Positions 36,901 to 48,900 of a stretch of 64,000 nt of DNA are shown here, piece after piece. The stretch's first letter is position 1, and every line of letters begins with the position of its first letter. This stretch comes from Tilletia caries. Lineage: Eukaryota > Basidiomycota > Exobasidiomycetes > Tilletiales > Tilletiaceae. The stretch covers positions 186,001-250,000 of the forward strand of contig JALUTQ010000004.1 of the NCBI GenBank assembly GCA_032718865.1, in the 5' to 3' direction. A program made the position numbers and the translations under genes. Under the pieces are notes generated by a model. That model saw only the letters and a list, made by a program, of their open reading frames with translations, was not told the DNA's origin and ran no database searches.

Positions 36901-37639
36901 TCGACCAGAAGGCGCGCTTTGAGGAGATTGTGCAGCGGCGGGAGGGGAGGATCGTTAGGACTGCGTGGGAGGGCTGGGTTGATCGACGGGTGGATGCGCA
37001 GCTTAGGGGGGTGGAGTATGAGGCTGTTCTTGTGAGGAAGACGGCTGTGCTGAGCCGGGCTTTTGGGAGGTGGAAGGCGAGGACGTTGGTGAGTTTATTC
37101 TCTCCCCTTATCCTTTTTCCTACTGACTGCCCCCAGGTCACAAACTAACCCCCTCCCCTCCCCTTCATCCGGAACCCCAGACCCTGCCCATAATATCATC
37201 AACCCTGACAAACATAAAACAGTCAAGCCTACACCGCTGGCGACTTGCCCTACCGCTCGCCCAATCCCGCCGTCTGGCAACCGAGTTCGAACGACGGCAC
37301 CTCCTCCCGCGCTTCTGGGCCGCCTGGGTGGGCGCTGCGAAAGTGGAGCGGAATCTCAGGGCGGCGGAGAGGTTTGGCGGGGTGGGCATGAGGAAGTTTA
37401 AGAGTGTTAGTGGGCGGGTCAGGATTGGCGGTGTGGGTGTGGCTGTGGGTGTGGTGGTGAGTCCACCTGGGGTTGGGGTGGGCACCTCTGGCGCTGCTGC
37501 TGGCGGGGGCGCTCATCATCAAGGAGGAGGGCAAGGTGGTGCACGGGTCGGATCGCCTTTTTCTACGGCGTCGAGGCGGAGGCGGTGGTCCTTGGGTCCG
37601 CCGGTGCCGGATGAGGACGACGACGACGACGACGAGTAA
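33926..37639 (+). CDS. SFI1: Sfi1-like centrin-binding spindle-pole-body protein
   Basis: Five exons: 33926-35664, 35745-36445, 36520-36783, 36850-37088, 37181-37639; about 1133 residues. The last acceptor could instead be at 37222, which also keeps frame and removes 14 residues. After an acidic, Ser/Thr-rich N-terminus come at least a dozen imperfect repeats of about 30 residues ending in a hydrophobic-x2-Trp motif (LLLRRVLSHWITL, IVTAWNGWME, ALALWTLA, LWVLWKVRV, LHRWRLAL, LPRFWAAWV). These are the centrin-binding helices of Sfi1, which forms the half-bridge that duplicates the spindle pole body. The N-terminal segment DIVFFDNIIATTAPGP also fits fungal Sfi1 domain proteins. The C-terminus is Gly-rich and ends in a run of Asp. 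No other family has this Trp spacing over such length. Confidence 0.87.
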
Positions 37640-37850
37640 GGTCCAGAGGAGGGGCGGTCACCGATGTTAACTTATGTTTTACATATCTCCCAGCAAAGGC
37701 AACTCCGTACACTTGAGGGCAAAGCATGCGGGTTCGGTGCAATCCGCGCGACTCTCCCCCCCCGGGGTCTCACCCGAGAGACGCAAAACCGTTCGTCCAG
37801 CAGCGTGCCAGCAGCCAGGCCTCGCACAGGACGATGACCTGCACGCAGAA

Positions 37851-37892
37851 GGCAGGCAGGCAGGCCGGCAGGCAGGCCGGCAGGCAGGCCGG
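37851..37892 (+). repeat. GGCAGGCAGGCC tandem repeat
   Basis: About three copies of a 12-base unit built from GGCA and GGCC blocks, self-complementary at its GGCC steps. Confidence 0.85.
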
Positions 37893-38692
37893 AGAACTCG
37901 TCAGTTGGCAACGCTCCCTGCTGCGGAGCGCCGTCTGCCATGCCGATACGTGTCTCTCGCTGTAAGTCTTCGGTCTTCGTGCAAGACCACAATCGCTGGA
38001 TTCGCAGGTCAACTCGCGTCATGAGAATATTACGAAGGGCACGACCAAAGCGACAGCGAGAATCCCGCCTCCTGCCTGTCCCCGCCGTCGCCAACGCTTC
38101 AGACAGGATGCAGGCATGTCTTTTTGAGTGCCAATGCTTCGTGCCACAGGGCTATCTCCCTGCGAGCTCGCTGGCCAAGGCGGTTGTTTATTCCGAGTGA
38201 CCTCGCTCGCTGGCTGACCTTCTTTAACCGCTCGATCCCCAACGCACTCCTCAACTCACAGACAACCTCACAAGCATAGCTCGGCGACCCTCTCGTAGAT
38301 ACCACTCGGCTCTCTTCTTGCATGTTTCAGAGGTGGGTCGGAAAGAAGCGCAATGGAATATTGTGGCACTTTGTGCTGATCTGCTCATTCCCTTCCTTCC
38401 CTTCCTCCTCCTCATTCCCGCTGAAATTCTGCTCCCCACATCCGCAGGCATTCGACGTTACTCATGCATGCCAGCACTCCACCGATGCGCTGTGCAGAGC
38501 TGTAGGCTGTACTCTCGACCGCTGGCGCTGTTCCAGCGTGGCGAAGGTGCCGGAACGCACCCAGCATCTTGTCAGTGTCCATGGGCTCTTTCCACTCCCC
38601 TGTGCAACGGAGGTTGTTATGCTGATCTGCAGCATCGTCTGTCCCTCTGTTGATGAACTCTCGAAACAGGCAATCTGACCGGCGGACGAAGG

Positions 38693-38699
38693 TATAAAA
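38693..38699 (+). promoter_or_regulatory. isolated TATA box (TATAAAA)
   Basis: TATAAAA lies 74 bases before an ATG at 38773 that opens a frame through the minisatellite. It could mark transcription of a lineage-specific or non-coding RNA; motif evidence only. Confidence 0.3.
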
Positions 38700-38812
38700 C
38701 CAGGGCCTCCGGAGACCTGTTCGTCCCACTTTTTTTCCCCTCACCCTCGTCGTCATCACCGAGCCATACACTATGTATGCGCTCTCACCATTAACAAGAC
38801 AACCTCCACACA

Positions 38813-38884
38813 CACTCTTCCACTCTTCCACTCTTCCACTCTTCCACTCTTCCACTCTTCCACTCTTCCACTCTTCCACTCTTC
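38813..38884 (+). repeat. minisatellite, 9 perfect copies of CACTCTTC
   Basis: 72 bases made of nine identical 8-base units, which read in frame as repeated HSSTLPLF-type peptide on the plus strand and EEWKSGRV-type on the minus strand. Confidence 0.97.
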
Positions 38885-39102
38885 CACCCTCTCACCTATG
38901 GAGCATCCCTTCAGCGTCGCTGTCAAAACTACTTCCACTCGTGGGCCATCGGCCTTCCCTTCCTCCGTCGCTGCTCGGCATCGACGCACATCCATCCGCC
39001 CAGGAAGGCCACCCACGACTCAGAGCAGGATCGCCGAGCGGAACGAGGCTCGACATCGGTCCCGCAGGGAGAGCGCTCCGGCGGGCGTCGGCGGCCGGCT
39101 GC

Positions 39103-39393
39103 CCCTTCAAGACCTCAAGGATCGGACAGTGTTGCCGACGGCTCTCTTCTTGTGTCTCATACGATGGCGCAGTACACCAAGATCCGTCACCTATCGCACA
39201 CTGACCCGGTTCTTCGAGGTCGAGGAGGGTCGGCCGCGCCTCCCTCTGCCCCTGAACCGACTCGGATGCCCTTCAAGACCTCAAGGATTGGACAGTGTTG
39301 CGAACGGCTCTCTTCGTGTGTCTCATACGATGGCGCAGACACCAAGATCCGTCACCCATCGCACACTGATCCGGTTCTTCGAGCTCGAGGGGG
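39103..39393 (+). repeat. imperfect tandem duplication, 166-base period
   Basis: Copy 1 (39103-39268) begins CCCTTCAAGACCTCAAGG. Copy 2 (from 39269) begins identically and follows it for about 120 bases with scattered substitutions and a 1-base deletion (CAGTACACC against CAGACACC). Confidence 0.9.
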
Positions 39394-40243
39394 GTTTCAT
39401 CAGTTGGTCAGGGTAGGTCAGGAGTTCTCCCTAATCCGGGGACCTATCGTCCGCTTCGCAATGGTGAGTCCTTCTCTGGGTCGTCGTCGGGTTCGGCTTT
39501 CTCATTCTCAGAGCGCAGTGGCTGGGGGGCTTCTCCTGCGCTCTATCCTCTCACCCTTTCTCCGCCTAAACCCACTTCAGCTGGTCGGGCTCGTTATGGG
39601 TTTGTCATACGAGCTTGGCCAAGCCCCCCCAAGTGGGTAGGAGGAGGGGAGGACCATGTATATCATCATTTAGTTCTTGACGCTGCAATACTACTCTTTC
39701 TTACTTTGCTCTTATGTCCACTTGCTGTGCATGCTTCTCTTCATTGACTGCTTCAATGAATCGTCCCATCAGCACGGTTGGCACGGTCATGGGTGTCAAA
39801 GAATCCTTTCCGAAGACTTGATATTTGATAAGGGTCGTAGGGGAAGGATTGTGGAAAGGGTTAAGGATGAACATGACTTGCAAGGGGTGCGAGCAAAGAC
39901 AGGGTGCTGCGAGACAACGGGGAGGGAGAAGAGAGAAAAGGGATGGAAAGACGGGAAAAACGCGGAGAGAAGAGATATAACGAGATCTTGGGGGAGAAAG
40001 GAAAATTGTTCTGGTAGAGCTGCGTGGAGCTCGCGGGGGGTCTCGTCGAGAGGGGCCCGCGGGAATAAAGTGAAGGAGGTGGGCATGGAGGACGACGACG
40101 AAGGAAGGGAGGTGTCGACGTTGGGTGACCTTTGTGAAAGATGGGGCGATGTCGAGTCGGGGTTGATCCGGATAGGCCGAGTATGTCCTGGGGAGGGGTA
40201 TCGAGGTCCGGAACGCGCCTCGGACCGAGTGAAGAATCTCCAT

Positions 40244-43200
40244 CTACGATTTTGACGACCCACCGCTGGCCCCCTTCCCAGGAGACATCTTCCCAGGCGA
40301 CATCGACGACACCCCCGCCTCAGCATGCGCAGCACTAACCGACGAACTAGCACTCGCAGTCCTCGGCGCGCCCGCCCCCGGGAAGAGCAACGCAACAGCC
40401 GAAGGCGCAGCGCGTAACGACGGCATCAACCCGCGCGGGCCCGCCGCCCCCGTTCCTCCTGCTGTGGTCGACCGTTTCTGCTTCTCCCGCGCTCCGCCGG
40501 TGGAGAACGAGGCGCCGGAACCTTCGGAGATCGAAGGTGAACTCGGGGCCAGACTTTGCGTTTGGGCGCCTAGAGCCTGCTGAGGTTGGACCACAGCAGG
40601 TATAGCGATCCCCGTCTTGCTGCCACTGCCACTGCCTCCTTTACCGCCACTGTTACTGTTGCTATTGGCGTTGTTCGTGCTCATGCTCCGAGCAAACTGC
40701 GCCGACGTCCGCCCCGACGCACTCGAAGACACATGCAGCGAGAGCGTCGCAGGCGTGATGATGCGTGCCATGGGTGACCTCCCCATCGGTCCATTCCCAC
40801 CTCCACCACCGGCAGCTCCACGGACGAGAAGACCAGCAGCACTGCTGTGTCCTCCTCCCGCTCGAGCTGCTGCGCCCGTGGGAGCACCGCCCATCCGGCC
40901 GCTGACGCCTCCTGCTCCTTCGCCTTCGAGGAAGGTAGAATGCATGGAACTGTCCGACAGGCCGCGTCTGCGCAGCGTTTGCGCACCACCAACAGCAGAT
41001 CCCGATCCCGTTCCCGTCCCCGTGTTAGCCCTGGCAGCAGCCGACGTAAAACGCTGATAATCATCCTCCTCCCCGCCCGCACCTGTACCAGACACAGCAC
41101 CCGTCCCCGTGCCCGGCCCACCTCCAAACCCTCGTCGACCCTGATGAACACTCAACTCATCATCATCCACGATCCTACTCAGCGGCCGAGCCCGCTGCGC
41201 GCCAACTCCACTGCGGAAGAACATCGACTGACGCTGGGACGCGCTGGAGGGTAAAGCGGCGGCGTCCGCTTGCGAGGAGACTGGATCCCACGATTCGTCC
41301 GCCAGGTGAGTGCCGGTGGTGATACTGCTACTCAGGGGTGCGCCTTCCGTCGATCCGCCCCCGCTGCCGACGCCGCTTGTGGTAGGGGCAGCACCGGTCT
41401 TACCCCCCGCGCCGACGAAGATCCCAGATAGGTTCCTCGACTGCGTCCGAGTCAGCGTCGACCGGCCCAGATTCGGGTTCGGGCGCGGGACAGCCTGCCC
41501 TTCTCCGGCACCTAGGCTTAAGCCAACTGCACTGTCAGTCGAAGGCATCGGCGACGTGCTCGTGCCCGCGCGCGACGCACTAGCTTTGACCTCAACGGCC
41601 ACAGTGGATGGGGAAACGACAGCAAGAGCCGCTGCGCGAGGACCTCCTCCTTCCCGGCCCGTCGCAGACCTTACAGGCGCATTCACATTCGGGAGCGGCA
41701 CAGGTCCCTCACCCGTCGGAGTGCTCAGGACCGACGCAGACGACGGCGTGCGGGACGTGCCGAGGGTAGGCATGATCGGCGATGCGGACCCGGCAGCGGC
41801 AGTGGCGCCGCTCGGGCTGGGACCGGGCCCGGGTCCGAAGGGTGAGTTTCCCAGTGGGCCTCCCAGTCCGGGCGTCACAGGGAGTCCGCTCGTACCCGTC
41901 CCGGAGCCCACACCAGCGCCTGCACCCGCACCAGCGCCCGTCCCCAACATCCTCGCCAACCAACCCCCGCCCATCAACCCCCCACTCCCACCGCCGCCCC
42001 CCGCCCCACCCGCACCCCCGACCTCCCCCGGCCCCAAAAGCGACAGCCCCAAATGCTCATTCAAGATCCTGCTCGCCCCATTCGGCGCCAGATGAATCTC
42101 ATTCACACATGCCCGCAACCTCGCCGTCTCCGCGAACAAGTTCTGGAAGACTTTCAGCAGGGCGAAGAAGTCCCTCCTAACCACCAAACTCTCCGCACCA
42201 CCCCCATTCGCGCCCGAGGAGGAGAAGGGTAAAGGGGATAACAACATCGCCCTTTGCTCCGCCTCCGTCAATTTCCTAAAATGCGCACGGAGCGCATCCA
42301 CGTCCCGCACGATGCTATTCACCGTCGTGCGCGCCAGATGGCCCACGTCCCCGCCCGCCAGGTGCTGCCGCTGCAGACGGCGGTGCAGCGTGTCGATGTC
42401 GGCTGAGACGAGCCGGTTGTAGATCCGGGTGACGTACTCGAGCAGGTTCGAGAGTTGGGCGGTGCGGGTGTCCCGGGGTTGGTCGGCGTTGCCGCTCGGT
42501 CCACCTCCTGCGGCCCCTGCGCCTGCGTTCCCACCTGGCAGGGAGGAGAGTTCGACGCCCCCACCACGAAGGGAGGACGTCACGCTCTCGCTCCGTTGAT
42601 GCCTAACACTCCCCTGCGACTGAATCGAAGGCGCCTTCTTGACTGGGGACGACGTCGATCCACCAATCTCAACGATCATGCCCAGACTCGGCGCCCGTTC
42701 CCGTTCCCGTTGTTCGGGCCCTTCGTCCGTCGGGGTCACAGAGGTGTCAAACGTGCTCGCGGACGTGGTGGTGGGTGACATGATCATGCTCGACGACGTC
42801 CCCCCTCCACCGCCGTCGCCGCCGCGGTTTGTGGAGTCGGTGACGACACTGCCCGCGTCGGAGCTGGTTGATTTGGAGATTGTCGGGGGGATGAATCTGT
42901 GCAGGACCTGCGCAGCGGGCGCTTCGAGGTCTCGCATGACGACTTCGTCGGAGAGTGCGACAGGCGCCGTCGATGCCATCATAGACGTCCCATCACCCTC
43001 GTCTTCATCCTCCTCCCTATATCTATCCTCGCCCTCGCCCAGCTCGCTCCGGTCCGCGGCTGAACCGCGCGAGACGGGGATGGAGTACGTGTCGCTGAAG
43101 GCGGTGCTGATGGACGCGCCTGACGCTTTGCGCAGTTGATTCGCTGAAGGGCCGACTTGGAGTGTTCGTCGGGCCCCGTGGGGTGAGACGGAGAGCGCGC

Positions 43201-44592
43201 CACTGTTATGTTCGTGCAGACTCTCGTGTAAGGAGGAGACTTCCTCCCTAGCAGCGTCCAGAGCAGCAGAAGCCTGTCTCCCCTCATCCTTCAACCGCGC
43301 ATTCTCGTTCGTCAACGAGTCCACCTCCGCCCTCAGCTCGATCAGCAGCGGGTCATCCTCGCCGAGCATGTTGGTCGAGTTGGCACCGTTCCCATTGGCC
43401 TCGGCGGCGGCGGCGGCGGCTGCAGTGAGGGAGAGCTGGAGCCGTTCCCTCGCTTCTCGGATGGCGTCCTCGCCCAGTTGAGGACTGGCCGCTTTCTCAG
43501 CCATGAGCTCGGCCTCGCGTCTTGCGAAGTCGAGTTTATCGTTAAGAGACTGTATCCTCCCGCCCAACTTCTTCGCCCTCCCCTCAGCGGTTTCAGCGCG
43601 TCTCCTCTCCGCGGTGGCCTCCGCGCGAACGTCGTCGAGCTCCCTGGTCAACTTCTCGAGATGTTTCTCGACGATGCCCAGCCGGGCCTGTGATCGTCTG
43701 AGGGTCTTGGAGGCTGAGCGAGCTTCGTCGAGTTCGGAGAGGAGGGTGCGGTTGGATGCGTCTGCTGCTTCTAGGTTTAGGGTGGTCTGTGCGAGTTGGC
43801 GCTGGAGGGATGCGGATTCGCGGATGGAGTGTGTGAGTCTGTTCATCAGGCTGTCGCGTTGTTGGATGTGTTCGTCCTGTGCTTTGGAGAGTGCGCCGAG
43901 GGCTGCGTCGTGTTTGTGTAGTAAGGACTGGCCGATTTCTTTGGAAAGAGCGGGGTTCAGCATAACTGATGAATGAAAGCTGGGATAAAGGGGATTTGTA
44001 ACTGACCTGCGGCGAGACGGAGGTCTTCTTCGAGGGTAGCCCATTCGCTCATGGCTCTGGTTGCGCGTTCGCAGTCTGGCTTGTTGCAGCAGCACGTACA
44101 GCGTACCGAGACTGGTGTTCTTTGGGCGGAGGAGGAGCCTGATCCGTGTGTGTGATGGAAGCCATAGCGAATGCTGACGTCGTCGAGGATGCTGGCATTG
44201 TCGTCGTCGTAGTGCCTGCTGGTTGAGCTCGGGTTGTGGGAGTGGTGGTGGTGGTGGTCGTCGCTGAGGCTGCTGACGGAGTCGTCTGTTGACGGGGCGG
44301 CTGCGTGGTTGGAGGCTGGCTGTGCTGCTGTTCCGGGCAGGGTACTTCGTGAAGCCTGTCTGTTGAGTCTGAGCTCGGATACGAAGCGAGTGAAGTCTTC
44401 TACGGTGCGGCTGTTGCGGACGGAGTCGTAGAGCTCGGGCTGTTCCCCTGGTACTGCTGCTGCCGAGGCTGCTGTCGATGTCGATGTCGATGTCGATGTC
44501 GATGCGGTGAGATCGTCGGCTGCTTCGGTGCCGTCGTTGCCGGGAGACGCGGGTTGTGCGAGGGTGAGGCGGGTGAGCCGATGGGACGCCAT
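40244..44592 (-). CDS. large Ser/Gly-rich coiled-coil protein, function unknown
   Basis: Two exons on the minus strand (44592-44007 and 43938-40244), about 1426 residues. The join gives RLAAEIGQSLLHKHDAALG, continuous with the coiled coil. Visible parts: a disordered N-terminus with a His run; a Cys cluster (CTCCCNKPDC) that might bind metal; a coiled coil from about residue 195 to 400; a second helical conserved-looking block at about 686-800 (LLEYVTRIYNRLVSADIDTLHRRLQ ... RDFFALLKVFQNLFAETARLRACVNEIHL); and a 600-residue Gly/Ser/Thr-rich tail. I do not recognise the family with confidence. The coiled-coil plus low-complexity layout is common among fungal septation and microtubule-organising proteins, but that is only a guess. 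Confidence 0.75.
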
Positions 44593-44797
44593 CGTTGTCG
44601 AGACACACGCAGACAGAAAGCGCGTGCGAGTGTGGGCTGCGGTATGAGTGAGTGATGTATACGCAGTTGAGGTTGCTCTTGAGGCGTGATGCGTGGTGGG
44701 CTCGAGATAAGCTTGCGTGGAGGACGGTCCGACTGTTGCCTGCGATCTTCCACCAGTGTCCGTGCGAAGGGCGGGTCGAGTCCTGCTGCCTGCTGCA

Positions 44798-44833
<36 letters not shown>

Positions 44834-45602
44834 AAGCTGAAGGCCAACCGTCGTGCGTGTGTTCGCTCCCGCCTGTGCCAGCTGCGGCAAGCGGCATGTT
44901 GCGTGCAGGCGCTCGGGTCCAGCTGTGAGACGGCCCGATCTGGGGCGATCCTGTGCAACCACGTGATAGCCATGCGGCATGCGGCAGCGTTGTCTCGGCC
45001 GAGTGAGTCATCCTTTTCTGTCACCCTCCTCCTCATCGCCCGCTTGCAAGCTGCCGGGCTCATCTTCGACACGACATCCATCCGCGCATCGCATACGCAT
45101 TCCGCAGCATCCACAAGTGCTCACTCACACCCAGCACGCGTTCTTTCCGCCATCGAGTATAGACCGAAACCCGGTCGATCTCGTTCTCAACGTGTAGACG
45201 CGCCAGGCCTCTACCTTCCAACCTTCCGGACCTCAGCGCCTCATCACGGATACATACGTACGACCCACATCCGCAGACAGCCCTCCTCTCTTAGCTGTTG
45301 TTGTCTCTCTCTCTCTCCCCCTTCCATCCCATCTGCGTTGTCGTCGTTTATCGTCGACGCGTCAGAATCTGTCTCTGAGTCTGCACCCAAATCTCGCATT
45401 TGCAAACTCACCCCTTTGACCTTACCTTACCTTTCCTTTCCTTTACCTTGGAGAAGATCGGCGCGCGATACCTGGCTTGAGGCAGACAGGCAACATAGCA
45501 AATAGGCATCCTTCTCTCTGGGGGGGGGGTGTTCACTTGGCGATCTTGTCTAGTCATCGACTTTGAGTCTCTCTAGTTCTCTCTCTCTTCCTACTGTCCG
45601 CG
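44593..45602. promoter_or_regulatory. 1-kb divergent promoter region with a CTG repeat
   Basis: Head-to-head region between the coiled-coil gene (-) and BYE1 (+). It includes an 11-copy (CTG)n run at 44801-44833, a CT run near 45305-45325 and a G9 run near 45521. No internal gene is supported. Confidence 0.45.
44801..44833 (+). repeat. (CTG)11 trinucleotide repeat
   Basis: Eleven consecutive CTG units in the leader or promoter of the minus-strand coiled-coil gene, about 210 bases upstream of its start codon. They read as CAG on the transcribed strand. Confidence 0.95.
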
Positions 45603-45938
45603 ATGGCATCCTCAAGAGGACTTCCATCATATGGCCTTCCTGCCAACTCCCACTCCCTCTACGTCCCACCTTCACCCACCAACAACAGCGACGACGGCAA
45701 CGGTGGCGGTGGCGGCAGCAGCAGCGCGCAGCACAGCGGCTACCATGCTCTCTTTGCCCCTCCCATCCTTCCCAGCAACACATCCACATCATCAGCACCG
45801 ACTTCCGACTTCACTCTCCCTGCCAGTTACGGTGTCATCGACCCAGCCCTCCTCCTCTTTGGACAGCAACATGTCGTCACCCCTCCCCGCGTGGAGGACC
45901 ACCAGCCATCGTATGGATATGGCACGGGCAGCGCAGTG

Positions 45939-45969
<31 letters not shown>

Positions 45970-48900
45970 CACCAGGCATCAATCCATCACAGCCCCTTAT
46001 GAATGCAACCTCACTCGATCCAACTCTTCTCATCGCTCGTGACAACATGCAGCTCGATGGTGTCCACCACCAGAACACACGTAGTGCCACTCGAGAGAGC
46101 TCCAGGCGGAATCAGCCAAAACCAACTGGTCTCGCCCCACCCTCCGCACCCCTCATCAACACCCTCCCGGACACAGCGCAAGAACAAGGAGACGGTGCCG
46201 ATGGCGGTGCCGATGAGGATCAGGCCCTCTACTGCATATGCAAGAAGAAGGACGACGGATCACCCATGGTCGAATGCGCCGCATGCGAGGATTGGTACGT
46301 GTTTCCCTGCCGTCCTGCTTTCACTTGACTGATCAGTCTGATTACTGATCTTCCTTCTCCCTTGCCATTCCCAGGTTTCATCTCCGCTGCGTCGGTCTCT
46401 CCAAGCGGGCCGTCGACAGACTCGAAAGCTACACCTGTCCTGCATGTTCCGAAAAGATCGCCCTCGCCAAGTCAAGTGAGTCTGTGCGCCTATGTACACT
46501 TCCCACCTTGCCCAACGTACTGACGTTTCCTCTCCCTCCTTTTTCGCCCAACGCAGATTCCAAACAGGCAAGCAAGAACAAAAAGGGGACCTTTAAATCC
46601 CCTCCTCCGTCGGACCGCAGCTCGCCTGTGGATTCCGAAGCCGACTCGGTCTACGAACCCCCGGAAGAAGTGCCCTCTTCTACTTCTACTTCCCTCAAGC
46701 GCAAGAGTCAGTCCGACGACGTCGTCTCCAAGAAGGCCAAGACATCTCCCCCGCCTGCCGCTACCCAGCGCAGCAAGGTGCAGAAACAGGATTCTGTCAT
46801 GAAAGAAGGTGGCATGAGTGAATATCAGGCGGAGAGGCGGAAAGCGGCAGCTGCCAAGGCGGCCGCTGCAGCTTCTTCTTCCTCTGTGCCGGACATTAAG
46901 TCCATGCATGACCCGACCCGAGATCCTGTGCGTAAGCACTGCATCGAGCAATTCACTGCCATCCTCACCGCCATCTTTGCCGAGCAGACGGCGCTCACTG
47001 CGTCCACGTCCGCGTCCACGAAGGAGAAAGAGTCAACAGCAGCAGCGGCAAAGTCTACAGCCGGGCAGCCAGCATCCAAAAGCGGTCGACCAGCCTTCAC
47101 CTATGCCGCCACTCTCGAGCACGCCCTCTTCAAGCTACACTGCGAACCCGTGCCCGGCAAGCCACACCGCTTCCAAGCAGGCAAAGCCTACAAAGACCGC
47201 TTCCGCTCTCTCATCTTCAGTTTCAAAGACAAGACGAACCAGGCGCTCCGTCGCCGGATCGTAGCCGGCGAACTCCCCGCGCCGCGCTTGGCACGGATGA
47301 GTAATGCCGAGCTGGCGAACGACGAGATGCGGTTGAAGACGGAACGGGCGCGGCTGGAGAGTTTGGCCAGTAGTATTTTGAAGAAGGAGGAGGTGGGCGG
47401 GGTGGTTAGGAAGATGACGCATAAGGGGGAGGTGGAGGTTGAGCGTGCTGATGGGCGGGAGGAACAGGCTGGTGGTGGTGGTGGTACGACGACGAGCACC
47501 CGGACGGAACGCTCGTCGAGCATGGGCGGGAAGGTATCGTTGATGCGTCCTCACCTCGTCAAGAAGGAGTCCGGCTCGTCGTCGACTGTTTCCTCACCTG
47601 TCGCTGGGTACAGCTCAGCCGCGGGGACGCCCCAGCCCACCGCTGCGAACGGTAGAGCGGCGGGCCAGAGTGCGACGTCCAAGCTCGGACCGGGACCGGG
47701 ACCGGGGCTGGGAGATCTCCCGCTCCCGCTCCCGCTCCCTTCGTTCGCGCGCAAGGCGCCTAAGGGCGCACAGCGGCAGGCATCCGCTGCTAGTCCTACC
47801 TCCGAATCGGGCTCCGTCACACCTGCCCCTGCCACCGGCTCGTCGACCTCGCGTTTCAACTTTGGTTCGCTCTGGACCGGTTCGCCGACGAGTGAGCAGG
47901 GTGGCCTCGGGGATGAGGATGGGAGCAACGGGAAGGATGAGGAAGGTGGTGTAGGTGGAGGGGGGATGGGTGCTGAGACTGCTTCTCCGGCTTTCTCTGC
48001 TCAGGATGGAGGGATGGATTTGGAAGACTTTGGGGCGTCGGATGATCTGATTGATAACTTTTTGGACGAGTCGAGTAGTGCGTCTGCAGCGGCACCCGTT
48101 CCCGCATCCGCAGCACCGTCGATTTTGAAGAAACCGACACCTTCGGCTCCCCTGGGTCCGCGCGCTCGGGGAGGTCCGCCGACGGGTCCGAAGAGCGCAC
48201 TTCGTGCACCTCCTCCGCCTCCGGGTCCTCCTCCTCCCCCTCTCCATCCCAAGTCAGCAATGCGCGCCTCGGGCTCGCAGACGGCCCCAGCTGTCGTCCA
48301 GCGCTCCACCACCCCGCCGAAACTGCCGAACGTGCCCCTCAAAAGGGCAGGAGGATCCATGTCTTCTGCTCCAGCCGGCCCGTCCCACTCCCACCCACCC
48401 GCGGGTATCCTGAAGCAGTCAAAGCCGACGACCAACGAGCCCACGAAGTTCCCGAGTACGAAAGTCTGGTCCGGCGCGCTCAGCATGCCCGAACAAGGCA
48501 CCTTCTCCGGCCACGTCCGCCAGATCGGCGGCCGCCCGCTCGGCCCCGACCCGCGCATCTGGCCGCTCTTCTTCCCCGAATCGCACACCACCATCGAAGG
48601 GCGTCTCCCGTCGGGCATGGCGGAGGAGTATTTGGTAGCGTCGACGGCGGCGCACAGGACGGAGGTGGTCGCGTTCGTGCTGGAGAGGGGGTTGTGTTTG
48701 CCTGCGTTGGCTGTGGCGGGTGATGAGGCTCCGTTGACGGAGGAGGGGAATACGGCCTCCTTCGAGAGAGTGGTGGGCTACTTCGCGGGACGGGGGCGGT
48801 ACGGCGTGCTCGGCTCGGCACCCTCTGCCCGGGGACGCATCATCAAGGATTTCTACATCGCGGCCTTACCGAAGAACATGAGCGTGCTCCCGCGCTGGTT

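Larger units (their letters stand above)
37640..40243. other. 2.6-kb repeat-rich gene desert
   Basis: Unusually long for a spacer between two convergent genes here. It holds a 12-base period repeat (37851-37892), a TATAAAA at 38693-38699, a perfect 8-base minisatellite (38813-38884) and an imperfect 166-base tandem duplication (39103-39393). Open frames of up to 190 residues exist but show no recognisable domain, and the duplication has a 1-base indel between copies, which argues against conserved coding. Confidence 0.5.

Noticed and set aside
38813..38884. CRISPR-like array
   Set aside because: The repeats are contiguous 8-mers without spacers, and the genome is eukaryotic.
38773..39204. 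143-residue frame after the TATA box with HSSTLPLF repeats
   Set aside because: The repeats are simply the translated minisatellite, there is no domain, and all frames of the stretch are similarly open. Kept only as a possible transcript.
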